21,935 nucleotides of DNA from Leptofilum sp041987425 (GCA_041987425.1 JBHIWP010000056.1:1-21935), one strand, 5' to 3'. Positions 7,420 to 15,169 are shown, counted from the first letter of the stretch. The notes: generated by a model not told the origin, from the sequence alone. Program-made: numbers and translations.

Positions 7420-7899
7420 TTAAGCCTGCCAGGTTACTAGTTCGCCTCCCTGGCCCATTAGGATGGTGCCTGGAAAAACGCGCAGCCGCCACGGCTCCAG
7501 CTTTAGCACGGCAAAGGCAGCAGCGGTAGGGCTTGTCCAGGCAGGAATGATGCTGGGATCGTAGCCCACCGGTTTGGGTCCATTGAGAAACAGATTCCAC
7601 ACCATCGTGCGCGTTTCATCGTCAAAGGCCCAGCTGGCACGGCACTCCGCCACGCAGGTGTCGTGCGTTGGCGTCCAATAATTAACGGAGGCAAAGGGGG
7701 TTTTTTCCAGGTGGGCGCGCTTCACGGGTGTTGGCCCTGTGGCAATCCAGCCCACCAACTGCTCGCCATCCCATTGCCAGATGGGGTGCAGAATGCGCGA
7801 CCGGGGACGGCCGTTTTTATCCACTGTTGCCACGCTGGCCCACACAATCTGGTGCGCCATTTCCACAAACGCAGGCGCTGTTTCCGGCAGTGTATTCAC
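7420..7899 (-). CDS. Pyridoxamine 5'-phosphate oxidase-related FMN-binding protein
   Basis: A 159-aa split-barrel flavin-binding family protein (PNPOx-like, as in general-stress and F420/FMN-dependent reductases). The N-terminal half has the family pattern ASVATVDKNGRPRSRILHPI, a beta-strand pair with the Gly-Arg-Pro-Arg turn, and the Trp-rich C-terminal half (WRLRVFPG) closes the barrel. The substrate is not predictable. The start is GTG 7899, supported by AGGA at 7906-7909 with a 6-nt gap. The stop lies 20 nt before the OsmC-like gene, so the two probably form an operon linking a flavin protein with a peroxide-reducing (seleno)protein. Confidence 0.75.
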   Translation of the reverse strand: MNTLPETAPAFVEMAHQIVWASVATVDKNGRPRSRILHPIWQWDGEQLVGWIATGPTPVKRAHLEKTPFASVNYWTPTHDTCVAECRASWAFDDETRTMVWNLFLNGPKPVGYDPSIIPAWTSPTAAAFAVLKLEPWRLRVFPGTILMGQGGELVTWQA

Positions 7900-7926
7900 G
7901 AAAAATCCTTTTGTTTAAGTGATTGA

Positions 7927-7970
7927 GTAATTGGCTAACAGTGCCCAAAGACCAAAAATTACCCAATTAC
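7927..7970. repeat. Intergenic heptad-type inverted repeat (copy 5)
   Basis: GTAATTGG (7927-7934) pairs with CCAATTAC (7963-7970). The right side repeats the unit as CCCAATTA-CCCAGTTA. It lies between the acyl-CoA synthetase stop and the flavin-protein start on the same strand. It is less perfect than the copy at 5463-5506 but of the same composition. Confidence 0.5.
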
Positions 7971-7978
7971 CCAGTTAG

Positions 7979-9559
7979 TCAGTTGCCCAGGTTGGCTCGT
8001 TCCTGCTCAACCAAAACGCGGCGCAGAATTTTGCCAGAAAGCGATTTAGGAATCTGGTCTACAAACTCCACGCGGCGAACTTTCTTGTGGGGTGACACGC
8101 GCTCAGCAACCCATTCCATAATTTCTTCAGGTGTGGTTTCGCCTTTTAGCACCACGAACGCTTTGGGTACCTCACCTGCCTCATCATCTGGGCTGGGAAC
8201 CACCGCCACGTCGGCAATTGCCGGGTGAGACAGCAGCAGCGCTTCCAGCTCTGCCGGAGCAACCTGGAAACCTTTGAATTTAATCAGTTCTTTCAGGCGA
8301 TCTACAATGTAAAAGAAGTCATCGTCGTCAACGTAGCCAATGTCGCCCGTATGCAGCCAGCCGTCTTCGTCAAGCGTAGCGGCCGTTGCGTCCGGGTTGT
8401 TCAAATAGCCCTTCATCACCTGAGGACCTCGTATCCAGATTTCACCGTTTTCGTTGCGCCCCAGCGGCTCGCCGGTTGCCACATCCACTATCATCACTTC
8501 GGTGTTGGGAATTGCAGGCCCCACAGAAGAGAGCTTGTCTCTATCGGTCTTGGTTATATTGTAGACGTGCGTTACTGGGCTGGTTTCTGTAAGGCCATAT
8601 CCCTGCACCACCCGGCAGCCAATGCGGTTCTTTACCTCAGTGGCTAATTCTTGCCCAAGCGGCGCAGCGCCGGAAAACAGCTCAATGAGCGAAGAGAGAT
8701 CATATTTATCGACAATAAAATATTTTACCAAACCCACCAGAATAGGCGGCACCAGGTTCACGCGTGTCACTTTGTGCTTCTGTATTAACTCCAAAAATTG
8801 CTCTAAATCAAAGCGCGGCATTGTTACAATCGTTGCGCCCTGGGCCAGACTGCTGTTCATAATGACAACCATGCCGTAGATATGGAAGAAGGGCAAAATG
8901 CCCATAATCGTATCGTTTTCGTTGGTGAGATCGATGCCCGAAATGCCAACCAGCTGCGCCAGATTGGCCACAAGATTGCGATGAGTGAGCATTACGCCTT
9001 TGGGGTAGCCAGTCGTGCCGCTGGAATAGGGCAGTACCACAAGGTCTTCCGCGGGATTGATATTAATTTCGGGCAGGGAGCCGTCGCTTTGCAGCAGGCT
9101 GATAAAGGGTGTGGAGCCCTCGGCCCCGTCGAAGGTGAATATCTCTTCGATGTCGGTTTCGGCAGCGGCCGTTTTGGCATTCTCTATAAACAAAGAAATT
9201 GTGAGCAGATATTTGGCCCCGGCATCCTTTAGCTGATGGGCTAGCTCTTGGGCCGTGTAAAGGGGATTTACGGTGGTAACAGTGCCGCCTAGCAGCGAAA
9301 CCGCATGGAAAGCCAACGCATATTCTGGGATATTGGGGCTGTAAATGGCAAACACATCTCCCTTGCCAAAGCCACGTTTGGCCAGGCTGGAGGCCACCAA
9401 GCGAATAGCGCCACCCAGCTGGGCGTAGGTGATGGTACGGCCGCTTGGCCCGTCAATGAGCGCGGGTTTATCGCCATATTGCTGCGTTTTTTCCAAAACG
9501 AACTCTGTAAGAGAAACGTCAGGAATTTCAACATCTGGATAGGGACTTTTGAAAATCAT
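7979..9559 (-). CDS. AMP-forming acyl-CoA synthetase (4-coumarate/fatty acid-CoA ligase-like)
   Basis: Activates a carboxylic acid with ATP to an acyl-AMP and then to the CoA thioester. The 526-aa protein has the ANL superfamily motifs in order: P-loop SSGTTGYPKGVMLTH (179-193), GYGLTETSPV (320-329), GEIWIRGP (372-379), HTGDIGYVDDDDFFYIVDR (403-421) and the C-terminal catalytic Lys510 in LSGKILRR. It resembles 4-coumarate-CoA ligase-like and medium/long-chain enzymes; the acid substrate cannot be read. ATG 9559 is preceded by AAAGGAGC, a good ribosome binding site. A possible 36-aa ORF with its own promoter lies 46 nt upstream and may share the transcript. Confidence 0.92.
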   Translation of the reverse strand: MIFKSPYPDVEIPDVSLTEFVLEKTQQYGDKPALIDGPSGRTITYAQLGGAIRLVASSLAKRGFGKGDVFAIYSPNIPEYALAFHAVSLLGGTVTTVNPLYTAQELAHQLKDAGAKYLLTISLFIENAKTAAAETDIEEIFTFDGAEGSTPFISLLQSDGSLPEININPAEDLVVLPYSSGTTGYPKGVMLTHRNLVANLAQLVGISGIDLTNENDTIMGILPFFHIYGMVVIMNSSLAQGATIVTMPRFDLEQFLELIQKHKVTRVNLVPPILVGLVKYFIVDKYDLSSLIELFSGAAPLGQELATEVKNRIGCRVVQGYGLTETSPVTHVYNITKTDRDKLSSVGPAIPNTEVMIVDVATGEPLGRNENGEIWIRGPQVMKGYLNNPDATAATLDEDGWLHTGDIGYVDDDDFFYIVDRLKELIKFKGFQVAPAELEALLLSHPAIADVAVVPSPDDEAGEVPKAFVVLKGETTPEEIMEWVAERVSPHKKVRRVEFVDQIPKSLSGKILRRVLVEQERANLGN

Positions 9560-9605
9560 ATCTGCTCCTTTTGTAGAAAATGTGGATGAGTGCCGGGTGT
9601 GTAAA

Positions 9606-9716
9606 TCAGGGTTTCTTTTTTCCTAAGAGGTTGCCAATATCATAGCGATACCAGACGCGTTGCCTGCGCCGAGTTGTTTGGGATGTCTGGAACTGTATCG
9701 AAGGAACGGTTGTCAT
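9606..9716 (-). CDS. Possible small protein (36 aa), unidentified
   Basis: An ATG at 9716 is preceded by AGAGGA (9729-9724) at an ideal 7-nt distance and by a promoter-like pair at 9755-9782. The frame runs 36 codons to TGA at 9606. The product is basic, with a TRRRQR patch in the middle and a GKKKP end, and has no membrane segment. It matches no family known to me. It could equally be a translated leader for the acyl-CoA synthetase gene 46 nt downstream. The frame extends further upstream to about 9878 but without start signals. Apart from this unit, the 9560-9884 spacer shows only a direct-repeat copy at 9862-9881. Confidence 0.4.
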   Translation of the reverse strand: MTTVPSIQFQTSQTTRRRQRVWYRYDIGNLLGKKKP

Positions 9717-9754
9717 GGGGGATTCCTCTATGCATTGGGTGCCGTTGGCGGAAT

Positions 9755-9782
9755 ATTGTACACGGGAAACGGCCGTAGACAA
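9755..9782 (-). promoter_or_regulatory. Candidate promoter for the 36-aa ORF and acyl-CoA synthetase
   Basis: On the minus strand, TTGTCT (9782-9777) and TACAAT (9760-9755) are 16 nt apart. The spacer contains one ACGGCCGT palindrome. The predicted start is about 30 nt before ATG 9716. Confidence 0.4.
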
Positions 9783-9861
9783 AACAAGGGGCGATTGGCA
9801 CAAAGGAGTTGTTTTGTGAGTTAAGGGAGTCTGCCCAGGATATGTTCTTCTTCTCAAATTG

Positions 9862-9881
9862 CCAGGCACTTGAAGCAAGCC
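9862..9881 (+). repeat. 20-nt direct repeat, copy A (flanks the toxin-antitoxin module)
   Basis: It matches 10695-10714 at 18 of 20 positions in the same orientation (shared core GGCACTT then AAGCAAGCC). It lies immediately downstream of the VapC toxin stop codon. Confidence 0.6.
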
Positions 9882-9884
9882 AAT

Positions 9885-10277
9885 TCAATCATAAACTACA
9901 AAAGTGAGCTCTTTTTCCAGAAGGGCGGCCAAACGATTATCCCGCGTGAGGAGGGGCATGTTTATTAATTTGGCAGATGCGGCAGTGAAGGCGTCCATCC
10001 AGCCAAGTCCAGTATTATCAAATCGAGCCATCCAGCTACCAGCCAGCCGGGCCACTTCAGAATTGAGCGGCAGGACGGTGAATTGGTCGATTAGAGCGTT
10101 GTGCGTGTCCAGTTCGCCGGGACGCAGGCCGCGCCACAACTCTGCCTCCGTGATGACGGAGATGCAGCCCCGAATTTCACCTGCGATTAGCTGGTCGAAT
10201 ATTGGTTTGATGCGCTGTCGACCCCGGTAGATGTCAATAAGCGCGTTGGTGTCGAAGAGGTAGGTGAGTTCACTCAT
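9885..10277 (-). CDS. vapC: VapC-family PIN-domain toxin (endoribonuclease)
   Basis: A 130-aa PIN-domain protein, a metal-dependent ribonuclease that inhibits translation when freed from its antitoxin. The acidic active site is visible: Asp9 in LFDTNALID, Glu46 in ITEAELWRG, Asp95 in GWMDAF and Asp113 in LTRDNRLA. The length fits VapC toxins. The start overlaps the end of the antitoxin gene by 8 nt, indicating translational coupling, and the pair is co-transcribed from the palindromic operator upstream. The RNA target is not predictable. The module sits between two copies of a 20-nt direct repeat. Confidence 0.9.
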   Translation of the reverse strand: MSELTYLFDTNALIDIYRGRQRIKPIFDQLIAGEIRGCISVITEAELWRGLRPGELDTHNALIDQFTVLPLNSEVARLAGSWMARFDNTGLGWMDAFTAASAKLINMPLLTRDNRLAALLEKELTFVVYD

Positions 10278-10560
10278 CGTGCCAACGACTTTCCCAACGG
10301 GAACGGCCGTCTGCTAACCATTCTTCATCAATATCGTCGCGGTTTGCCCAGAGGCCGAAAGCATAGGGTGCTTGAGATTCTTTAAGGGTTAACGGCCGTT
10401 CCTTTGGCAGCAATCGCTCGTAAGCGTCGATGCTCAGAATAACGGCTACTGGCTTACCGTCCCGCTCCACCACAATCGGTTCACCGGTTTGATTGACTTC
10501 ACGCAGAACGCCGCCGAAGCGATTCTTAGCGTCCGTGGCGCTGACTGTTTTTGTCCGCAT
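10270..10560 (-). CDS. Phd/YefM-family antitoxin of the VapC toxin
   Basis: A 96-aa antitoxin. The N-terminal half is the Phd/YefM DNA-binding fold: TVSATDAKNRFGGVLREV followed by GEPIVVERDGKPVAVILS and DAYERLL. The acidic C-terminal half (about 60-96, DDIDEEW) is the probable toxin-binding tail. ATG 10560 is preferred over GTG 10566 because AAGG (10569-10566) lies 5 nt before it. It neutralises VapC and probably represses its own promoter by binding the TTAGCTAA palindrome just upstream. Its last 8 nt overlap the toxin gene. Confidence 0.88.
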   Translation of the reverse strand: MRTKTVSATDAKNRFGGVLREVNQTGEPIVVERDGKPVAVILSIDAYERLLPKERPLTLKESQAPYAFGLWANRDDIDEEWLADGRSRWESRWHDE

Positions 10561-10570
10561 GTTCACCTTA

Positions 10571-10591
10571 TTAGCTAAAATGTTTAGCTAA
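10571..10591. promoter_or_regulatory. Palindromic operator of the toxin-antitoxin operon
   Basis: Perfect 9-bp inverted arms TTAGCTAAA (10571-10579) and TTTAGCTAA (10583-10591) with a 3-nt centre lie 10 nt upstream of the antitoxin ATG. This is the expected place for autoregulation by a Phd/YefM antitoxin. Confidence 0.7.
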
Positions 10592-10639
10592 CATAGTGTA
10601 AACAGTTAATGGGTTGTTCGCAAGAAGGGACTTTCGCAG

Positions 10640-10704
10640 AAGTGCCAGGCACAAGGCAAACGGTTTTGGTAATTGAAGAATTTACTGCCCTGTGCCTGGC
10701 ACTT
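10640..10704. repeat. Inverted repeat with 14-bp perfect arms
   Basis: AAGTGCCAGGCACA (10640-10653) and TGTGCCTGGCACTT (10691-10704) are exact reverse complements separated by 37 nt. Each arm is itself nearly palindromic (GTGCC-A-GGCAC). The right arm overlaps the 20-nt direct repeat at 10695-10714, so these are likely parts of one dispersed repeat element. Confidence 0.65.
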
Positions 10705-10714
10705 AAAGCAAGCC
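10695..10714 (+). repeat. 20-nt direct repeat, copy B
   Basis: It matches 9862-9881 at 18 of 20 positions in the same orientation. With copy A it brackets the whole toxin-antitoxin operon including its operator. Confidence 0.6.
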
Positions 10715-10727
10715 GATCTTGTGGAAG

Positions 10728-10761
10728 AAAAAGCATGCGGCGCGGCATTGCGCTATGCCGC
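10728..10761 (-). terminator. Candidate terminator downstream of the YcxB-like gene
   Basis: On the minus strand, GCGGCAT (10761-10755) pairs with ATGCCGC (10748-10742) around a 6-nt loop. A TTTTT run at 10732-10728 follows after a short GC-rich gap. It starts 8 nt beyond the stop codon at 10770. The gap between stem and T-run makes it imperfect. Confidence 0.4.
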
Positions 10762-10769
10762 AGCCAAGT

Positions 10770-11288
10770 TCAAGAGAGTTTGTTCTTGACAACTGAAATA
10801 AACCTCTCCCATTCACTTTCATCAGCAAACATTTCTTCTTTGAATGGGTTGAAGGCCTGTTTTCCCTGAAATAAAAGGAGCAGGTCTTTCTCAATTTTGA
10901 AGTCTGTATAGGCGCTCCATTGAAAGACGGCCGTCACTTCACCATTATCAATCGTTATTTCCTCTTCACCGACTGTTCCGTAGACTTCCGAACGGTAAAT
11001 GTTGGCCTTTTGATTGTAAGATGATAATTGAAGATAAGGAGCCCACCAGGGAGAAGACAAAACTCCAATGGTGAACAGGAGGGCAACGAAGTTACCTGGC
11101 TTGCTCCAAAGGGTAGTATTAGCGGCCTCAGATGAATCTACAAGCAACGAAAACAAAATAGAACAGGACATTAAGGCCAGAATAAAACCAAAGAGCCGTC
11201 TTTGCCACTTGAACTGACGACTGGAGACGATTTTAAGGCACTTTAAAAAGTCATTTTTGGTAATCTGCCCTTTATATGGAATTTCCAT
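10770..11288 (-). CDS. YcxB-like membrane protein
   Basis: A 172-aa protein of unknown function. An N-terminal cytoplasmic segment (MEIPYKGQITKNDFLKCL) precedes two hydrophobic helices at about 32-51 and 66-82. After these comes a soluble domain of the YcxB-like C-terminal type: ITIDNGEVTAVFQWSAYT, then LLLLFQGKQAFNPFKEEMF, ending in a helix. That resembles PH-like domains of YcxB family proteins. ATG 11288 has GGGAG about 9 nt upstream. It starts 22 nt after the smc stop on the same strand, so it is probably transcribed with smc, though nothing known links the two functions. Confidence 0.7.
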   Translation of the reverse strand: MEIPYKGQITKNDFLKCLKIVSSRQFKWQRRLFGFILALMSCSILFSLLVDSSEAANTTLWSKPGNFVALLFTIGVLSSPWWAPYLQLSSYNQKANIYRSEVYGTVGEEEITIDNGEVTAVFQWSAYTDFKIEKDLLLLFQGKQAFNPFKEEMFADESEWERFISVVKNKLS

Positions 11289-11310
11289 AAATCTTCACTC
11301 CCTTACCTTG

Positions 11311-14300
11311 TCAAATCAACTCCGGTTGCTTGATATACTCCTCCGGCTTGATCGAGATAGCCTGGCTGGCGCTGTCGCTGCCCATGCTGATGCCGTAGAT
11401 GGTCTGCGCGGCCTGCACCGTGCCCCGGTTGTGGGTAATGACAATGAACTGCGTGCCCAGGGCCAGCTCGCGCAGCTGCTCGCGGAAGCGATTGATGTTG
11501 GCTTCGTCCAGCGCCGCGTCCACTTCGTCCATGATGCAAAACGGGGTAGGGGAAACTTTTAGCAGCGAGAAGATGAGCGCAGCGGCCGTGAGCGACCGCT
11601 CGCCGCCAGAGAGCAGCCCCAGCCCCTGCTCGCGCCTGTTTGGCAGCCGGGCAATGATGTCTACGCCGCTGATGGTCAGGTCGTCGGGGTCGGTAAGCAC
11701 CAGGCGGCCCGCCCCGCCGCCGAACAGTTGGGTGAACGTCTCGCCAAAGACGGCATTGACTTTGTCCACCGTTTCGGCAAAGGCGCGCGAGGTCAGTTCG
11801 TCCAGTTCCTCAATCACTTTTCGCAGCCGTGTTTCCGTTTCGTTCAGATCATCCAGCTGCTCCGTGAGGAAGTCGTGGCGGTCCTGGGTTTCCTGGTACT
11901 CTTCGGGAGCGTCGGGATTGATGGCGCCCATGCGCTGCATCTGACCGCGATAATTTTGAATAGTTTCTTCGATGTCGTCTGGCAACTCTGTGACCTGGGG
12001 CAAGGCCTGTACGCCGCTAATGGGCAGTGGCGTGGGGCCGGTCTGGTCCTCATCGTAATGCAGGGCCACGATACCCAGATCCGACTTGATGCGTTCTTGC
12101 AGCCCTTCGATTTCGCTTTTTTGCTGGCTGTAGGCGATTTTTGCCTGGGTGTAGATAGTTTCGTGGTCGTGGGCTTCCTTTTGGGAAACGGCCGTCCCCT
12201 CTTCTACCTTCCCCAATTCATCCTGCAACTCTGCCAGCCGTGCCTTCATAGGGGCCAGCTGCGTGTCCAGTTCAGACATCTGGTCCTGGAGCTGGATGCG
12301 GTTTTGCTCGTGCTTATTCTGGGATAGCTCTTCCTGCTGCTGCAGCAGCGCGCCTTGCCGCTCTTTCAGGCGGGTGAGCTGCTGCTCAAACTGGTTGAGC
12401 GTAGCCCGGCGGCTGTCTACCACGGCGCGACGGCCATCTACAATCGTCTGTTCCGCGCCGATATTGTGCCGCAAACTTTCGCGCTGCTGCTGCGCCTCGG
12501 CCACGGGCAGGCTGTCTAGCTGAGCCTGAGCGTGCGTTACGGCCGCTTCCAGCCGCACCAGTTCCGCCTCCTCTTGCTCGGCCTGTGCCGCCAGCATGTC
12601 AATGCGGCTTTGCAGCCGGGCAGCGACGCTTGCCTGGGCCTCTCGCTGCCGTTCGGCAAAGGCCTGCTGCTGCTTTTGCCGGTCCAGATCGCGCTGCGCC
12701 TGGCTAACGCGCTGGCTGGCGTCGTTAATCTGTTGGCCCAGCTGCTGTTCTGTGTTGTTGAGGGCATCTACCGCTTGCTGGCTGCTCTGAATGTGCGCCT
12801 GCTGCTCGGCAACGACCGTTTCTTGTGCTGCGGCCGTTTCCTTCATCGCCGCCAGCCTTTGCTGGGCCTGCCGCCAGGCCTCCTCGCGTGCCAGCAGGCT
12901 GTCCTGCGCCGTTTGGTCTACCAGTTCGATCAGCCCACCGGCATGGGCCACCGTGCCGTCTGGGGCGGCAGCGACGCAGCCAGGGGGGAGCGTTTTGGCA
13001 ACGGAGACGGCCGCTTTCGCCCCATCGACCAGCAAGACGCGCCCCAGCAGAAGCTGCACCAGCGGCGCGTACTGTTTGTCATACTGCACCACCGAATCGG
13101 CCCAGCCGATGGCGGCTGCGCTCTCAACTTCCGGCGGTGGGGCAGGCCGCACGCTGTCTGCGACGGCCACGGCCAGAGCAGCGTCTGGATCGCGCTCGGC
13201 CAATAACTGCCACAGGGCAGACTCATTGGGCAGCAGCAGGGTGCCCAGGCGGCTTTGCAGCGCCGCTTCGATGGCCTGCTGGTGCTGGGCAGGGATGGTG
13301 ACAATACTGGCTAGATTGCCCAGCACAGTGACGTTGGCGGAAACGGCCGTTGCCTTGCGCCGCATCTGGTCCAGCATCTCGGTTTGGGCTTCTAGCCGGG
13401 CCAGTTCTTTTTGCTGGCGGCCCAGCTGCTGCTCATGCTCGCGCAGCTCGTGACGTAATCTTTTGAGCTCCTGAATCAATTCTTGTCGTTGCTTGTGCGA
13501 ATCGCCGCGCTGTTGGCGTAGTTCATCCGCTTCTTGCTGGGCGGTGGTGAGTACGGCCGTTAGCTTCTCAACTTCGGCCTGCAACGTGTCTCTTTCGCCG
13601 TCATCCTGGTCCGGTTGGCTGGTGCTTTGCTCCTGCAGCTGTTCGCGCAGCTGGTTGAGCTGCCCTTGCAGCTGCGCCAGCCGGTTTTGTTTGCCTTGCC
13701 GGGTCTGCACGGAGCTTTTCAGTTCAGATTGCCATTTGTTTATGGTTGCCTGCTGGGTTTGGAAGTTGGCGTTGAACTGCTCTAGCTGCTCGCGCGCCTG
13801 GTTCAGGCTGCTTTGGGCCGCGGTCAGTTCTGTCGTAGCGGCGGCCAGCTCTGCGGCAGCGGCTTCGCGCTGCTGGCTGAGCGGCGGCAGCTCCAGTTCC
13901 AGCTCCTGCAAGCGGCGCTGCACGGATTCACGCCGCTCTTGCATGATAGCCACCTGACGCCTGGCGGTTTCCAGCTGATCGCGCAGCTCATCGCGCTGGT
14001 TTTGCGCCTCGCTGATCTTTTGCTGCAGGCGATGAATCTGTCGGCGCAGATCGTCGGCGTTTTCTTGCTGAACGCGCATTTTCTGGCGGCTGGTCTGCCA
14101 CGTTTTTTCGCTGGATACGGCCGTTTGGCGGGCGCGGCGAATCTCTTTTTTGGCCCGCTCCCAGCGGTAGCCATACCAGATACGCAGCAAATTTTGCAGG
14201 TCCAGCGAGATTTGTTCGTAGTTTTGGGCACGGGTTGCCTGGCGTTTTAACGACGTCAGACGAGGTTGAATCTCGGCCAGAATGTCGTGCACGCGCTGCA

Positions 14301-14862
14301 GGTTACGCTGGGTTTCTTGCAGACGGCGCAGGGTTTCGGCACGGCGAGATTTGTAATGGTTGATGCCCGCGGCTTCTTCAAACAGCGCCCGGCGCTCTTC
14401 GGCGCGCAGCGACAGCGCCTGATCCACCAGGCCCTGACCAATAATGGTGTATGTGCGCTCTGCCAGACCGCTCGTTGCTAATAAATCGGTAATGTCCTTC
14501 AGGCGTACTTTTTGCCCGTTGAGAATATACTCGTTTTCGCCAGAGCGGTGAGCCCGACGGCCGATTTCCACCTCGCTGTAGTCAATGGGTAGCCAACCGT
14601 CGCTGTTGTCCAGAGTAAGGATCGCCTGGGCCATGCCAGCGCGCGGGCGGCTTTGGCTGCCCGCAAAAATCATATCAATGGTGCGCTTACCGCGCAGCGT
14701 GCTGTAGCTCTGCTCGCCCAGCACCCAGCGAACCGCATCAGCGATATTGCTTTTGCCGCTGCCATTTGGCCCTACAATGGCGGTTATGCCTTCATCAAAA
14801 ACAAATTCTGTTTTACTGGCAAATGTTTTGTAACCTTGCAGTACAAGCTTTTTGAGTCTCAT
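11311..14862 (-). CDS. smc: Chromosome segregation ATPase SMC
   Basis: Full-length 1183-aa SMC, the core of the bacterial condensin that compacts and segregates chromosomes with ScpA/ScpB. Walker A is GPNGSGKS (31-38) and the Q-loop is at about Gln143 (IIGQGLVD). Long coiled coils rich in Gln/Glu/Arg/Leu run at about 170-505 and 660-1000. The hinge lies at about 510-650 (VLGNLASIVTIPAQ to GGLIELVD). The ABC signature LSGGERSL is at 1084-1091, and Walker B CIMDEVDAALDE contains Asp1112/Glu1113. Ala- and Gln-rich coils fit an elevated-GC genome. The start MRLKKLVLQGYKTFA is canonical although no ribosome binding site is clear. ScpA/B are not in the window. Confidence 0.97.
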   Translation of the reverse strand: MRLKKLVLQGYKTFASKTEFVFDEGITAIVGPNGSGKSNIADAVRWVLGEQSYSTLRGKRTIDMIFAGSQSRPRAGMAQAILTLDNSDGWLPIDYSEVEIGRRAHRSGENEYILNGQKVRLKDITDLLATSGLAERTYTIIGQGLVDQALSLRAEERRALFEEAAGINHYKSRRAETLRRLQETQRNLQRVHDILAEIQPRLTSLKRQATRAQNYEQISLDLQNLLRIWYGYRWERAKKEIRRARQTAVSSEKTWQTSRQKMRVQQENADDLRRQIHRLQQKISEAQNQRDELRDQLETARRQVAIMQERRESVQRRLQELELELPPLSQQREAAAAELAAATTELTAAQSSLNQAREQLEQFNANFQTQQATINKWQSELKSSVQTRQGKQNRLAQLQGQLNQLREQLQEQSTSQPDQDDGERDTLQAEVEKLTAVLTTAQQEADELRQQRGDSHKQRQELIQELKRLRHELREHEQQLGRQQKELARLEAQTEMLDQMRRKATAVSANVTVLGNLASIVTIPAQHQQAIEAALQSRLGTLLLPNESALWQLLAERDPDAALAVAVADSVRPAPPPEVESAAAIGWADSVVQYDKQYAPLVQLLLGRVLLVDGAKAAVSVAKTLPPGCVAAAPDGTVAHAGGLIELVDQTAQDSLLAREEAWRQAQQRLAAMKETAAAQETVVAEQQAHIQSSQQAVDALNNTEQQLGQQINDASQRVSQAQRDLDRQKQQQAFAERQREAQASVAARLQSRIDMLAAQAEQEEAELVRLEAAVTHAQAQLDSLPVAEAQQQRESLRHNIGAEQTIVDGRRAVVDSRRATLNQFEQQLTRLKERQGALLQQQEELSQNKHEQNRIQLQDQMSELDTQLAPMKARLAELQDELGKVEEGTAVSQKEAHDHETIYTQAKIAYSQQKSEIEGLQERIKSDLGIVALHYDEDQTGPTPLPISGVQALPQVTELPDDIEETIQNYRGQMQRMGAINPDAPEEYQETQDRHDFLTEQLDDLNETETRLRKVIEELDELTSRAFAETVDKVNAVFGETFTQLFGGGAGRLVLTDPDDLTISGVDIIARLPNRREQGLGLLSGGERSLTAAALIFSLLKVSPTPFCIMDEVDAALDEANINRFREQLRELALGTQFIVITHNRGTVQAAQTIYGISMGSDSASQAISIKPEEYIKQPELI

Positions 14863-14909
14863 AGAATAAGATGAATGACCTAATAGTTTGGGTGGATTAG
14901 GCGGCGCGC

Positions 14910-14938
14910 AGTATAGTGATATCTGGTAAACTATGCAA
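14910..14938 (-). promoter_or_regulatory. Candidate promoter for smc
   Basis: On the minus strand, TTGCAT (14938-14933) and TATACT (14915-14910) are 17 nt apart, giving a leader of about 40 nt before ATG 14862. The smc and cyclase genes diverge from this 307-nt spacer. Confidence 0.4.
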
Positions 14939-15009
14939 GTAAGGGCTATGTAATAAGCAAAAAGCTTTTATAGGAAAACAATAAGCGTTTGGGCTGATTA
15001 CTTAAGCAA

Positions 15010-15061
15010 TTGGCAAATTTTGCACATAATCTTTTTTTCAAGACTATTTGCCATTTGCCAA
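15010..15061. repeat. Inverted repeat in the smc/cyclase divergent spacer
   Basis: Perfect arms TTGGCAAAT (15010-15018) and ATTTGCCAA (15053-15061) are separated by 34 nt. The right arm is preceded by a tandem copy of its own heptamer (ATTTGCC twice, 15046-15059), so it resembles the other heptad-built intergenic elements. It could also be a regulator site for either gene. Confidence 0.5.
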
Positions 15062-15105
15062 ACGGCCGAATGAAAACAATGTTACAATTGTGCTGCCAAG
15101 CTCGT

Positions 15106-15135
15106 TTCGTAAGGTGCCGTTACTTCGCCTATAAT
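15106..15135 (+). promoter_or_regulatory. Candidate promoter for the first cyclase gene
   Basis: A perfect TATAAT at 15130-15135 lies 34 nt before the GTG start, with a weak -35 (TTCGTA, 15106-15111) 18 nt upstream. Confidence 0.45.
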
Positions 15136-15169
15136 AGACACGCGGAAAATACTCAAACTGGATTTTGCT

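Noticed and set aside
10609..10869. 86-codon plus-strand frame between the antitoxin and the YcxB-like gene
   Set aside because: It spans the inverted repeat, lacks a ribosome binding site, and overlaps the end of the YcxB-like gene antisense.
11399..14250. Several long plus-strand open frames opposite smc (for example 11728-12327, 12532-13206, 12791-13453)
   Set aside because: They are antisense shadows of the GC-rich, Ala/Gln-rich smc coiled-coil codons, with Ser/Cys/Leu-rich or biased translations and no start signals. The smc frame is unmistakable.
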